Positions 14,176 through 22,759 of a stretch of DNA of 64,000 bases are shown here, in pieces; the stretch's first letter is position 1; each line of letters begins with the position of its first letter. The DNA is taken from positions 186,001 to 250,000 of the forward strand of contig NZ_JOCT01000012.1 of assembly GCF_000717875.1 (NCBI RefSeq). The letters run 5' to 3'. A model generated the notes under the pieces. That model was not told the origin of the DNA. It worked only from the letters and a program-made list of their open reading frames with translations, and did not search any database. Origin of the DNA: Streptomyces sp. NRRL S-455 (lineage in GTDB: Bacteria > Actinomycetota > Actinomycetes > Streptomycetales > Streptomycetaceae). The position numbers and the translations under genes were made by a program.

Positions 14176-15098
14176 TCGCCAGCGTGCGGCAGTTCAACGA
14201 CACGATCCGCGCCGTGTACGCGTCGACACCGAGCGAGCTGCGCGCCGCCGCGCGCAGGAGCGGCCGGGGCCGCCGTGCGGCCGCCCCGGACGCCGGCATC
14301 CCGCTGCGGCTCGCCCACCGCGGCCCCTACCAGGCCCGCCCCGTCTTCGACCTGCTGGAACGCGAGGCCGTGCCCGGCATCGAGGACGTCAGCGGCCCGC
14401 CCGGCGCACGCACCTACCGGCGCACGCTCCGCCTCCCGTACGGCACCGGCATCGTCGCCGTCGACGAGCGCCCCGGCACCGCGCGGACCGGACTCGGAGC
14501 CCACCCGGGCGGCTGGCTCGACGCCCGGCTGCACCTCACCGACCCCCGCGACCTCACCACCGCCGTCCAGCGGCTGCGGCGGCTGTTCGACCTCGACGCC
14601 GACCCCTACGCCGTCGACGAGCGCCTCGCCGCCGACCCCGGACTCGCGCCCCTGGTCGCCGCCCGTCCCGGCCTGCGCTCGCCCGGCACCGCCGACCCGG
14701 AGGAACTCGCGGTCCGCGCGCTGACCGGCCGGGCGGAGGCGGAGCGGCTCGTACGGCGCTACGGCAAGGCCCTCGACGCCCCCTGCGGCAGCCTCACCCA
14801 CCTCTTCCCCGAGCCCGCCGTCCTCGCCGGGGCCGAACCCGGCGGCACCCTCGGCGCGCTCGCCGCCGCCCTGGCCGACCACGCCGTACGCCTGGACCCG
14901 GGCGCCGACCGGGACGACGCGCAGGACGCCCTGCGCGCCGTGCCCGGCCTGGACGCCCGCACGATCGCCGAGGTCCGCACCCGCGCCCTCGGCGACCCGG
15001 ACGTGGCTCCCCCCGGAGCCGAAGTCCCCGACAGCTGGCGCCCCTGGCGCTCCTACGCACTGAACCACCTGCGTGCCGCAGGGAAGTGGGAGTTGTGA
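14160..15098 (+). pseudogene. ada/alkA-type gene, 3' portion cut by the prophage
   Basis: About 312 residues remain. They begin in the C-terminal half of the AraC-type helix-turn-helix (GFASVRQFNDTIRAVYASTP) and continue with an AlkA N-terminal-like domain (LRLAHRGPYQARPVFDLLE onward) and a glycosylase-like C-terminus (LTGRAEAERLVRRYGKALD to WRPWRSYALNHLRA). Full-length relatives start with a Cys-based methyl-accepting Ada domain; that part should lie left of the prophage. The end also departs from active AlkA enzymes: after ALGDPDV the expected catalytic-Asp segment is missing. It overlaps ogt by TGATG, so the two were one operon. No start codon with a ribosome site is visible for the remnant. 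Confidence 0.85.
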
Positions 15099-15583
15099 TG
15101 ACCCCGACGTACTGGACGAACGTGGCCTCCCCGCTCGGGCCGCTCCTCCTCACCGCAGCCCCGGACGGCGAGCTGACCTCACTGTCCGTGCCCGGGCAGA
15201 AGGGCGGGCGGGTGGTGTCGGACGAGTGGCGGCGGGACCACGGGCCCTTCCGTGAGGCCGAGGAACAGCTCACCGCCTACTTCGCCGGGGAACTGAAGGA
15301 GTTCCGGCTCGCCTGGCGCGCCGACGGCACCGCCTTCCGGGAGAAGGTCTGGGCCGCACTGGACGACATCCCTTACGGCTCGACCGTGACCTACGGGGAG
15401 ATCGCGGCCCGGATCGGAGCCCCCAGGGCGGCGGTGCGGGCCGTCGGCGGGGCGATCGGCGCCAATCCGTTGCTGGTCGTCCGGCCGTGCCATCGGGTGA
15501 TCGGCGCGGACGGCACGCTGACGGGTTACGCGGGCGGGCTGGACCGTAAGGTGCGGCTGCTGACGCACGAGGGTGTGCTGTAA
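15098..15583 (+). CDS. ogt: Methylated-DNA-protein-cysteine methyltransferase
   Basis: A 161-residue DNA repair protein that moves alkyl groups from O6-alkylguanine to its own cysteine. The active site is RPCHRVIGADG (Cys in PCHRV), and the helix-turn-helix DNA-binding part is TVTYGEIAARIGAPRAAVRAVGGAIGAN split around the recognition helix, followed by GYAGGLDRKVRLL. Start ATG overlaps the stop of the ada/alkA remnant (TGATG at 15096-15100). Because the prophage separates it from the ada promoter, expression in the lysogen is uncertain. Confidence 0.96.
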   Translation: MTPTYWTNVASPLGPLLLTAAPDGELTSLSVPGQKGGRVVSDEWRRDHGPFREAEEQLTAYFAGELKEFRLAWRADGTAFREKVWAALDDIPYGSTVTYGEIAARIGAPRAAVRAVGGAIGANPLLVVRPCHRVIGADGTLTGYAGGLDRKVRLLTHEGVL

Positions 15584-15595
15584 GGCCGTGTGGCG

Positions 15596-16078
15596 TCACC
15601 CCGAGAACACGGCGCCGACCCACGCCGCCGCGATCAGCTGGCAGGTGAACAGTTCGGCCAGCACGCTGGAGCCGCCCGAGCGCATCGCGGTGCGCAGGGC
15701 GGTGACCGCCTCGGCACGGCCGCCGAGGCGGAGGCGCTCGGAGAGGTAGATGCCCGCCAGAAAGCCCGGGATCGCGCCGAGCACGGGAAGCAGGACGAAG
15801 CCGAGGGTGGATCCGGCTCCGGCGTAGGCCAGCATCCGCCGGTTGGCGCGGCTCGCCCGCAACCGCCGGGGCGGAAGAGCCCAGCGGACGCCCTGGGAGA
15901 CGAACATCAGGCCGGTGGCCCCCACCAGGACCCACCACGCGACGGGCTGGGGATCCTTCAGCGCCCACCACATGACCGCGGCCCACACCAGCAGCGACCC
16001 GGGCACCGCGGGCAGCAGCACTCCGCACAGTCCGAGCAGGATGACCAGCCCGACCAGCAGGAGGTCCCACACTCCCAT
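15596..16078 (-). CDS. DUF456 family membrane protein
   Basis: A 160-residue hydrophobic protein with about four membrane spans (LLLVGLVILLGLCGVLLPAV; GSLLVWAAVMWWAL; WWVLVGATGLMFV; TLGFVLLPVLGAIPGFLAGI), the last including the GxxxGxxxGPxxG-like glycine pattern of DUF456, and a C-terminal helix pair. No function is established for the family. Convergent with ogt (12 bp between stops). Confidence 0.85.
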   Translation of the reverse strand: MGVWDLLLVGLVILLGLCGVLLPAVPGSLLVWAAVMWWALKDPQPVAWWVLVGATGLMFVSQGVRWALPPRRLRASRANRRMLAYAGAGSTLGFVLLPVLGAIPGFLAGIYLSERLRLGGRAEAVTALRTAMRSGGSSVLAELFTCQLIAAAWVGAVFSG

Positions 16079-16289
16079 CTGACCAGACTGCCGGAAACGG
16101 GGAGAAGGCGCAGGTCAGGGGCCTGGCAGCGGTCAGGATCCGCAGGTCAGCCGGTCGCGGCCGCCGGGACGCCCTGTATCGGATGACCGTTCTACGGCTC
16201 ACTCGACGCGTCGATCATGCTGCCGAGACAGGCCGGTTTTTTCCACAAGCCCCGTTTTCATCCCGCTCGTGCGGTGGACAATCAGGAAC

Positions 16290-18002
16290 ATGAGCCAGCA
16301 GGGGGGAAGGCCCACCGGTCAGGAGGACGACTGGTGGAGGCAGTTGTACGACGACTCCACCGGCGACACGGGGCCCGCCCCGGCACCCGACTCCCTGGAC
16401 GACCGCTTCGCGTCGGCGGCGGGGGCGGTGGGGGAGCGGGCGGATCCCGGGTCGGGCGGGGCGACGGGGGACGAGCGATCTGTCTCCGGCCCGGCGAGGC
16501 CGGGCCGGGCGGATGAGGGACCTGTCTCCGGCGCGGGATCGCCGGGCGCACGCTCCGGCTCCCACGACGGGGAGTCAGCGGTGCCGGGGACTCGGGCAGC
16601 GGACGTCGACGCGGAGCCGGTGGTTCCGGTGCCGCGGACCCGGAACGCCGACGCACTGGACACCCCCCGCCCCACCGACCCGGCACCGCAGCGCGCACCC
16701 TGGGAGCCACCGCCCGCGCGCCCCACGGGGCCGGTCACCTTCCCGACCGCCGCGACACCGACAGGGCACGCCGACCTGTCGCCCGCGCCCACGCGTCCCA
16801 CCGACCTGTCGCCCCCGCCCCCACGCCCCACCGGTCCACCGCAGGCGCCTCCACGCCAAACCGGCCCACCGCCGGCGCCTCCACGCCAAACCGATCCACC
16901 GCCGGCGCCTCCACGCCAAACCGATCCACCGCCGGCGCCCCCACACCAAACCGGCCCACCGCCGGCGCCTCCACGCCCCACCGTCCCCCCACCCGATCAA
17001 GCCGAGCCCTGGATCGAGCCCCTCGCGTCTGCCACCCGGCAGCGCGGCCACGTGGGCTCCCGGCCGCCCACCTACGACGCGGAACCCACCGCGCTGCCGG
17101 CCGCCGACCCGGATGATCTCGGCGATCTCGTCGCGGACACCGTGCTCGACGGCGCACGGTACGGGTCCTGCACCCTGCGGGCCGTGTCCCTGAGGGGGGA
17201 CTCCGCGCGGTACCGGGGGGAGCCTCGGCGGGACTCGTTGCTGACCGCCCGGTTCGGGGTGGGGGAGCAGGCGTTGCTGCTGGTGGCGATGGCGACCGGG
17301 GCCCGGGCAGCGCCGGGGGCGCATCGGGCCGCCGCCGAGGCCTGTATCTGGATCGGGCGGGCCGTCGGGCGCAGTCACCTGCGGCTCGTGGAGGACATAA
17401 GGGCCGGCCGGCGCGGTGATCTCAAGTCGGGTCTGCACCGCCTCACCGACCGCACTCTCGGCAAGCTCCGCGCCGGCGCCGCCGAACGGGGCGTCGACCC
17501 GGAGGAATACGCGGCGAGCCTGCGCTGCCTGTTGCTGTCCGCCGATCCGGAGTGCCGTACGCGGGTCTTCTTCGGCGTCGGGCCCGGGGGTTTGTTCCGG
17601 CTGCGGGACGGCGAGTGGCAGGACATCGAACCGCAGGTCGTCGAGGTCAGGGGCGAACCCGTCCTGGGGTTCGGGTCGCCGCCCGCCGAGACGCCCGAGG
17701 GTGACCGGCTCACCATGGACCTGGGCATCCCGACCCTGCCCAGCCCCTACGAACCCGCCCCGGAACCGCCCCGCGAACCCTTCCGCTTCCGGACCTCCGT
17801 CGCCCGCCCGGGTGACACCCTGCTCATGTGCAGCGGAGGTTTCGCCGACCCGCTGCGCGGCGAGCCGGAGCTGGGCGAGTACCTGGCCGACCGCTGGTCC
17901 CGCACCGAGCCGCCCGGACTCGCCGCGTTCCTCGCCGACTCCCAGGTACGGGTCAAGGGCTACGCGGACGACCGTACGGTCGCGGCCGTCTGGGAGGCGT
18001 GA
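16290..18002 (+). CDS. PP2C-like (probably degenerate) protein with Pro-rich repeats
   Basis: A 570-residue protein. Residues 1 to about 250 are low-complexity and rich in Pro, Asp and Gly, including decapeptide repeats of PPPAPPRQTD type (16829-16985). The C-terminal half resembles the PP2C fold used by Streptomyces regulatory phosphatases (LRGDSARYRGEPRRDSLLTA, then LRCLLLSADPECRTRVFFGV, GDTLLMCSGGFADPLRG, and the final YADDRTVAAVW). The metal-binding DGMGG segment is replaced by MATGARAAPG, so activity is doubtful. Start ATG 16290 after AGGA; GTG 16269 is possible. Convergent with the HTH gene. Confidence 0.75.
   Translation: MSQQGGRPTGQEDDWWRQLYDDSTGDTGPAPAPDSLDDRFASAAGAVGERADPGSGGATGDERSVSGPARPGRADEGPVSGAGSPGARSGSHDGESAVPGTRAADVDAEPVVPVPRTRNADALDTPRPTDPAPQRAPWEPPPARPTGPVTFPTAATPTGHADLSPAPTRPTDLSPPPPRPTGPPQAPPRQTGPPPAPPRQTDPPPAPPRQTDPPPAPPHQTGPPPAPPRPTVPPPDQAEPWIEPLASATRQRGHVGSRPPTYDAEPTALPAADPDDLGDLVADTVLDGARYGSCTLRAVSLRGDSARYRGEPRRDSLLTARFGVGEQALLLVAMATGARAAPGAHRAAAEACIWIGRAVGRSHLRLVEDIRAGRRGDLKSGLHRLTDRTLGKLRAGAAERGVDPEEYAASLRCLLLSADPECRTRVFFGVGPGGLFRLRDGEWQDIEPQVVEVRGEPVLGFGSPPAETPEGDRLTMDLGIPTLPSPYEPAPEPPREPFRFRTSVARPGDTLLMCSGGFADPLRGEPELGEYLADRWSRTEPPGLAAFLADSQVRVKGYADDRTVAAVWEA
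16829..16985 (+). repeat. Tandem 30-bp repeats coding PPPAPPRQT(D/G)
   Basis: About five copies of a 30-bp unit coding a proline-rich decapeptide. Copies are nearly identical (CCACCGCCGGCGCCTCCACG core), suggesting recent slippage and likely length variation between strains. Confidence 0.8.
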
Positions 18003-18012
18003 CAGGGGCCGG

Positions 18013-19605
18013 TCAGCGGTAGGGAGCCCACTGGTGTGCCGAGGTGTCGTACGTGTAGCGGGGCAGCCCCGTGATGCCGCTGGTGCGGAACGGGCGGCCG
18101 TCGTCGTCGACGCGGACCGTGCCCCTGCTGCCCTGGGATGACCAGTCCAGCTCCAGGTACCAACGGCAGTCGCACGTCGCGGTCCGGGCGGTGACCAGCA
18201 GCACCTCGGGGTCCCGCGCGGAGACGCGGTACGGCATGCGCACGGCCGGGATCGGCGTGCCGGCGTCGTTCCCGGGGACCGCGTGTGCGATGGGGCGGTC
18301 CTTGTCCAGGTTCACGTCGAAGTACCGCGGGGTGAGTGAACCGCCGCAGCCGTTGTCCATGGCGTAGGCGTTGCCCTGGGCCGCCGCGGTACGCCCCACC
18401 ACGCGCACGCGCAGCGCCTCCAGCACGACGGCCGTGTCCGTCCGCCCCTGCACGGACAACTGCACGATCGTCTCCCCGCCGTGCACCGCGTCCTGCGTCG
18501 CCGCCCACGCTCCGGCGTCCTGGGGTGCCGGGGGTGGCGGCACCTGCCGCGGCGGCTTGGAGATGACGTAGTCATGACCGCAACCGAACTTCCATGCCTG
18601 GGAGTTGACGGACCAGGTGAGAGGTGTGGCCGGTGTCCTCCCAGCGGGCGGCGGGGTGGTTGCCGGAGTCGAGGGGGCGGGGGAGCTCTTCTTGTCCGGG
18701 GTGGCGGACGGGCTGGGCCGTTCCGGGGTGGGGGAGTTGCTCAGGGCCGTCGGCGTGGGGGCGTCGCGCTCCTGTGCCTCGGCTTCTGTCGTACCGGGTG
18801 CGGCGGGCCCGGCCGCAGGAGCACGACCGGCGGACGAACGCCGCCCGTCCGGCAGCGCGGACAGGCTCCCGAGTGTCGCGAGCACGGCACAGGCAGCGGC
18901 CAGACCGATGGCGACGCGCCTGCGCCGGTACCAGGGGCGGCGGGGGAGTGGGGTTTCGCCGGCCGCCGGGTGGCGTGCTGACGCGGGGTCGGGCGCCGGA
19001 TCCGGGTCTGGTGCCGACTCCGGGTGGGGCGCCGACTTCGTGTGGGGTGAAGGGTGGGGCGCCGACTCCGGGTGGGGCGCCGACTCCGTGTGGGGTGATT
19101 CCGGGCGGGGCTCCGACTCCGCGTGGGGTGACTCCGGGCGGTGCGCAGACTCCGGGCGGGGTAACTCCGGGCGGTGCGCAGACTCCGGGCGGGGCTCCGA
19201 CTCCGCGAGCGGTGGCTCCGGGCGGGGCTCCGACTCCGCGTGCGGTGACTCCGGGCGGGGCTCCGACTCCGGGTGGTGTGTCGCGTCGCCCTCTGCCGTG
19301 CTCGCTGCGCTCGCCCCAGCCGCCGCCCGGGGCCGCTGCCGCGCCGCCACCGCGAGGAGCCAGCGGCGGTGGAGTTCCAGGCGTTCCTCCGGCGACGCCC
19401 CGCACAGCGCCGCGAAGCGCTCCACGGGGGCGAAGTCGAGGGGGACCGCCTCGCCCGCGCAGTAGCGGTGCAGCGTCGAGGTGTTCATGGCCAGGCGGCG
19501 GGCCAGTGAACCGTAGCTGCGATCCGTGCGGTCCTTCAACGCTCTCAGCAGCGCCGCGAACTCCGCGACGTCGTCGACCTCGTCGACGCCGTTCTGTACC
19601 GACAC
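18013..19605 (-). CDS. XRE-type HTH protein with membrane anchor and extracytoplasmic domain
   Basis: A 530-residue protein. Residues about 10-75 form a helix-turn-helix (RSYGSLARRLAMNTSTLHRY then FAALCGASPEERLELHRRW). A low-complexity Pro/Glu/Arg/His-rich linker with ESEPRPES-type repeats follows. One membrane helix (RVAIGLAAACAVLATLGSLS) then precedes a Pro/Thr linker and a C-terminal domain of about 200 residues with four Cys (FGCGHDYV, NGCGGSL, CDCRWYLELDW). DNA binding inside and sensing outside is inferred from topology. I chose GTG 19605 after GGGGGAACG; the frame continues upstream without support. Confidence 0.78.
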   Translation of the reverse strand: MSVQNGVDEVDDVAEFAALLRALKDRTDRSYGSLARRLAMNTSTLHRYCAGEAVPLDFAPVERFAALCGASPEERLELHRRWLLAVAARQRPRAAAGASAASTAEGDATHHPESEPRPESPHAESEPRPEPPLAESEPRPESAHRPELPRPESAHRPESPHAESEPRPESPHTESAPHPESAPHPSPHTKSAPHPESAPDPDPAPDPASARHPAAGETPLPRRPWYRRRRVAIGLAAACAVLATLGSLSALPDGRRSSAGRAPAAGPAAPGTTEAEAQERDAPTPTALSNSPTPERPSPSATPDKKSSPAPSTPATTPPPAGRTPATPLTWSVNSQAWKFGCGHDYVISKPPRQVPPPPAPQDAGAWAATQDAVHGGETIVQLSVQGRTDTAVVLEALRVRVVGRTAAAQGNAYAMDNGCGGSLTPRYFDVNLDKDRPIAHAVPGNDAGTPIPAVRMPYRVSARDPEVLLVTARTATCDCRWYLELDWSSQGSRGTVRVDDDGRPFRTSGITGLPRYTYDTSAHQWAPYR

Positions 19606-19852
19606 CGTTCCCCCGCCCCCGTTCCCCGTCCCGACTCGTCCGGGACCTGCCCGGGACCGCATCCCAGGCACCCCATGTACCTGCACGTCAGACGGCCTGG
19701 GATGGTTCCACCGTGCTGCATCGGGCGCATGCCGTTGCGTCCGCCCGCCATGACCGCTGATGCTCTTGGTGTCGCACTGACCAGGCCCGGGCCGGCCGGC
19801 CCACGGCGCGGCGGCATCCGACATCCACGCACTCACCCACGGGGGGACACCC

Positions 19853-20482
19853 ATGCCCATGCGCACCCGAGCAGGCGCGCTCACCGCACTCACCGTACTG
19901 ACCACCGCGGCCCTCGCGGCCGGCACGCTCCTCACCGCACCGGCCGGAGCCGCTCCGCCGGCCGCCTCACCCAAGTTCCTGTCGGCCTCCGAGCTGCCGC
20001 CGCACCCGTCCTCGGCCTGGACCGCGGGACCGGTCACCGACGGCTTCCCGGGGGAACTCGGCTCCTGCCTGGGCGCGGAGGGCCTGCCCGGTTACGACTA
20101 CCGGCACCGGCAGTTCCGGACCGACCTGGATACCGGCGCGGTACAGGTCACCGTCGTGACGGGCTCCGCCGCCAAGGCCAAGGCCCTCGCCGCGCGGCTC
20201 GACGACGAGATCCGCACCTGCGCCGACCGCCTCGAGGAGTCGTACCCCGACGTCGAGGCCGAGGGCCGCGACTACGGCACGCTGCCGGTCGAGGAGGGCG
20301 CCCGCGTGCGCGGACTGCACACCGAGACATCCTGGGGCGCGACGGACATCGCCCTGCTGTCCGTCGGCCGGGACGGCAGGACCGTCACCGTCGTGCGGTG
20401 GGGACAGATGGGCGACTTCGGCGACGCCCCGGTGGCCGCCTTCAAGACGACGACGACCACCGCCGTCAACAAGCTCTACTGA
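19853..20482 (+). CDS. Secreted protein of unknown function
   Basis: A 209-residue exported protein. The signal peptide has RTRAGALT, a hydrophobic core (ALTVLTTAALAAGTLLTA) and likely cleavage after PAGA. The mature part carries two Cys (GSCLGAEG, RTCADRLE) and a beta-rich end (VTVVRWGQMGDFGDAP), resembling small PknH-sensor-like extracellular domains, but I do not claim that family. It is divergent from the HTH membrane protein gene, with which it may form a functional pair. Ribosome site GGGGGGA. Confidence 0.8.
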   Translation: MPMRTRAGALTALTVLTTAALAAGTLLTAPAGAAPPAASPKFLSASELPPHPSSAWTAGPVTDGFPGELGSCLGAEGLPGYDYRHRQFRTDLDTGAVQVTVVTGSAAKAKALAARLDDEIRTCADRLEESYPDVEAEGRDYGTLPVEEGARVRGLHTETSWGATDIALLSVGRDGRTVTVVRWGQMGDFGDAPVAAFKTTTTTAVNKLY

Positions 20483-20920
20483 CCGACGCGACCACCGCGA
20501 AGGACCGGGGCCGTCCTCCCGCCACGGGGGTGGGGAGGACGGCCCCGTACCGGCCGGCGTCCGAGAGGGACCGTAGAAACCGTCGTACTTCGGCCAACTT
20601 CACCGGAGCGACGCGGACGGTGACCGTCCGCCCCGTCTCTGCACCGCGTACGGAAGGATCGGCAGCCGGCCATCGGCAGTTCGGCCGATCTCCGGCCGTC
20701 AGCATCCATCACGGCACCCGCGACGGTTACCCTCTTGTCCCCCTGCCCTCCGCCGTCGTACCGCTCACGACCGCTCCGGCCGGCCCGTCGGCCGCGTCCG
20801 CGTGGCCGAACATCCGGTCGTTGACGACAAGACATGACTGCCGCGTGCCCGATGGGGCATGGATCCCCGTGAACGTGTTCGAGCAGGAGGGGAACCGACA
20901 TCGGCGCGCGGGCGGGGGTC
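20483..20920. other. Intergenic region with terminator
   Basis: Apart from the terminator at 20507-20546, no gene or clear repeat was seen. The distal part should hold the promoter for the ATPase gene at 20921; no convincing -35/-10 was found. Confidence 0.6.
20507..20546 (+). terminator. Terminator of the secreted-protein gene
   Basis: GGGGCCGTCCTCCC pairs perfectly with GGGAGGACGGCCCC (14 bp, 12-base loop), 24 bases after the stop codon. Confidence 0.88.
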
Positions 20921-21403
20921 ATGGAGAGGCAGGCACGACGAGGCGGTCCCATAGCGATCGGGGCCCTCTCGGCGAAGACGGTGGAGGACGAGACCGAAGA
21001 CGTCACGGAGCAGGCGCCGACACCACAGTTGAGGCGCAGACTCGGGCGGGCGGACCTGCGGGCCGTGCCGGAGGCCCGCAAGGCACTGCGGGAACTGCTC
21101 GGACAGTGGGGGAAGAACGGACAATCCGACGTAGCGGAACTGCTCACCAGCGAACTCGTCACCAACGCCATCGTCCACACCGACCACGACGCGGTCCTGA
21201 CGGCCACCGTCGGGCCCCGTGGACTGCGGGTGGAGGTACGGGACTTCGTGGCCCGCAGACCCCGGCTGCGCGTACCGGCCGCCGACAGCGGTACGAACGG
21301 CAGGGGCCTGTTCCTGGTGCAGTCCCTCGCGGACGCCTGGGGGGTCAGGGCGCACGGCGTGGGCAAGGCCGTCTGGTTCGAACTCGGCTCCGAGGCGGCG
21401 TGA
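20921..21403 (+). CDS. Anti-sigma-factor-type ATPase (HATPase_c, RsbW/SpoIIAB-like)
   Basis: A 160-residue protein. The GHKL ATPase motifs are present: N-box ELLTSELVTNAIVHTDHD and G-box GTNGRGLFLVQSLADAWG. Such single-domain proteins in Streptomyces bind sigma factors or anti-anti-sigma factors; the partner is not visible here. The first 40 residues are probably unstructured. The ATG 20921 start has only a weak ribosome site (GGGGGTC). Ends at a shared bidirectional terminator. Confidence 0.88.
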   Translation: MERQARRGGPIAIGALSAKTVEDETEDVTEQAPTPQLRRRLGRADLRAVPEARKALRELLGQWGKNGQSDVAELLTSELVTNAIVHTDHDAVLTATVGPRGLRVEVRDFVARRPRLRVPAADSGTNGRGLFLVQSLADAWGVRAHGVGKAVWFELGSEAA

Positions 21404-21437
21404 GCGGCAGGGCATGAGCGCGAGGCCTGAGCGGCAA

Positions 21438-21469
21438 AAGGGGACGCGGCCCGCGGGCCGCGTCCCCTT
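21438..21469. terminator. Bidirectional terminator
   Basis: AAGGGGACGCGGCCC/GGGCCGCGTCCCCTT, a perfect 15-bp stem with a two-base centre, between the convergent ATPase and DUF2637 genes. An A-run before and T-run after allow function on both strands. Confidence 0.9.
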
Positions 21470-21489
21470 CCGTCCTGTGCGCCACCCGG

Positions 21490-22530
21490 TCAGCCGAACT
21501 GCTGCTCCAGGTCCTTGAGCTTGCGCTCCAGGGAGTCCAGGCGCGGCAGCGCCATGGTGTCGTCCTCCGCGGTGAGGTCGACGGTCACCTGGTCAGTCCC
21601 TTTGCGGGCCGGCTGAAGGGAGGGACGCGAGCGGACGGGCAGAGGCTCCGGCCCGGATATGGCAGGCTCCGCGGAGACCTGCGAGGAGCCTCGCTCCACC
21701 TGCACCTCCAGCTGCCGGCCGCCGCCGCGGCCGAGGTAGCCGCGGTGGCCGCGGCTGATCGCCTTCAGCTGGGCCCGCTCCACGCGCTGCTGGTCGCGGC
21801 GCCGCTGCCGGGCCTCGTCCTTCTTGCGCTTGTCGTCGCGCACCTCGTCGACCGCCTCGTCGAGGCTGCGCACACCCTCCAGGAGCATCAGCGACCAGGC
21901 CCTGTACGTCTCCCGGGGGGCCCGCAGCCAGCGCACGATACGGATCTGCGGCAACGGGCGGGGCACCAGGCCCTGCTCCCGCAGAGCGGCCCGGCGGGTC
22001 TGCTTCAGCGCGCGGTCGAAGAGCACCGCCGCCGACAGCGACATGCCCGCGAAGAAGTGAGGCGCACCCGCGTGGCCGATGCCCCGGGGCGCGTGCACCC
22101 AGTTGAACCAGGCCGCGGCGAACGCGAACGTCCAGACGAGTATCCGGGAGCCCAGCGCGGCGTCACCGTGGCTGGCCTCGCGTACCGCGAGCACGGAGCA
22201 GAACATCGCCGCGCCGTCCAGGCCGAACGGAACGAGGTACTGCCAGCCGTCGGTCAGCCCGAGATTCTGCTCGCCGAAGCCGACCAGGCCGTGGAAGGAG
22301 AGCGCGGCGGCGACGGCCGCGCAGCAGAAGAGCAAGACGTAGGAGACGGTGCCGTAGACGGCTTCCTTGCGTCTGCGGCGCTCCTCGCTGCGCTCCCAGG
22401 AATCGTCCGCACGCGTGTCCTTGACCGAGGAGCGCTTGCCGCGCGCGAGCACCGCCACCGCCGCCAGCATGCCCAGGAGGAGCACGGCGCCCGGAAGCAG
22501 CCAGTTCAGCGATATGTCGGTCAGTTTCAT
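21490..22530 (-). CDS. DUF2637 (SpdB-like) membrane protein
   Basis: A 346-residue protein with a membrane N-terminal half: LNWLLPGAVLLLGMLAAVAV, then a charged loop, VSYVLLFCCAAVAAALSF, YLVPFGLDGAAMFCSVLAV and ILVWTFAFAAAWFNWVHA. The PFGLDGAAM and AAWFNW..AP motifs are typical of DUF2637, a family related to plasmid spread proteins. The C-terminal 160 residues are charged and end in a coiled coil (LDSLERKLKDLEQQFG). ATG 22530 has AAGGGA upstream; an ATG 18 bases earlier lacks a ribosome site. Confidence 0.85.
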   Translation of the reverse strand: MKLTDISLNWLLPGAVLLLGMLAAVAVLARGKRSSVKDTRADDSWERSEERRRRKEAVYGTVSYVLLFCCAAVAAALSFHGLVGFGEQNLGLTDGWQYLVPFGLDGAAMFCSVLAVREASHGDAALGSRILVWTFAFAAAWFNWVHAPRGIGHAGAPHFFAGMSLSAAVLFDRALKQTRRAALREQGLVPRPLPQIRIVRWLRAPRETYRAWSLMLLEGVRSLDEAVDEVRDDKRKKDEARQRRRDQQRVERAQLKAISRGHRGYLGRGGGRQLEVQVERGSSQVSAEPAISGPEPLPVRSRPSLQPARKGTDQVTVDLTAEDDTMALPRLDSLERKLKDLEQQFG

Positions 22531-22759
22531 TGGGGTGGTCCCTTGCATTGGGATAGGGCCTAACGCCCGCCATAGTGGCCCAATCCCCTCGGCGCTCAGG
22601 GGGTTTCGGGGCAAGAGGCCGCCAACGAAGTGCAAGGGAACGCCCAGGGCGGTGTTCTGCTCGAACTACCGCTTGAGGGAAGGAAGTTGAGTTCGAACAC
22701 GACCACCCGTACGGGTGGTTCCCAGGAAAGTTTCGGTGACACGTGAGGGTGGTGCGACC

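Noticed and set aside
14138..15097. Plus-strand frame overlapping the ada/alkA remnant in another phase
   Set aside because: Arginine/proline-rich shadow; only its 3' end from 15098 (ogt) is real.
20765..21415. Minus-strand frame antisense to the anti-sigma-type ATPase
   Set aside because: Overlaps a gene with clear GHKL motifs; no domain in the antisense frame.
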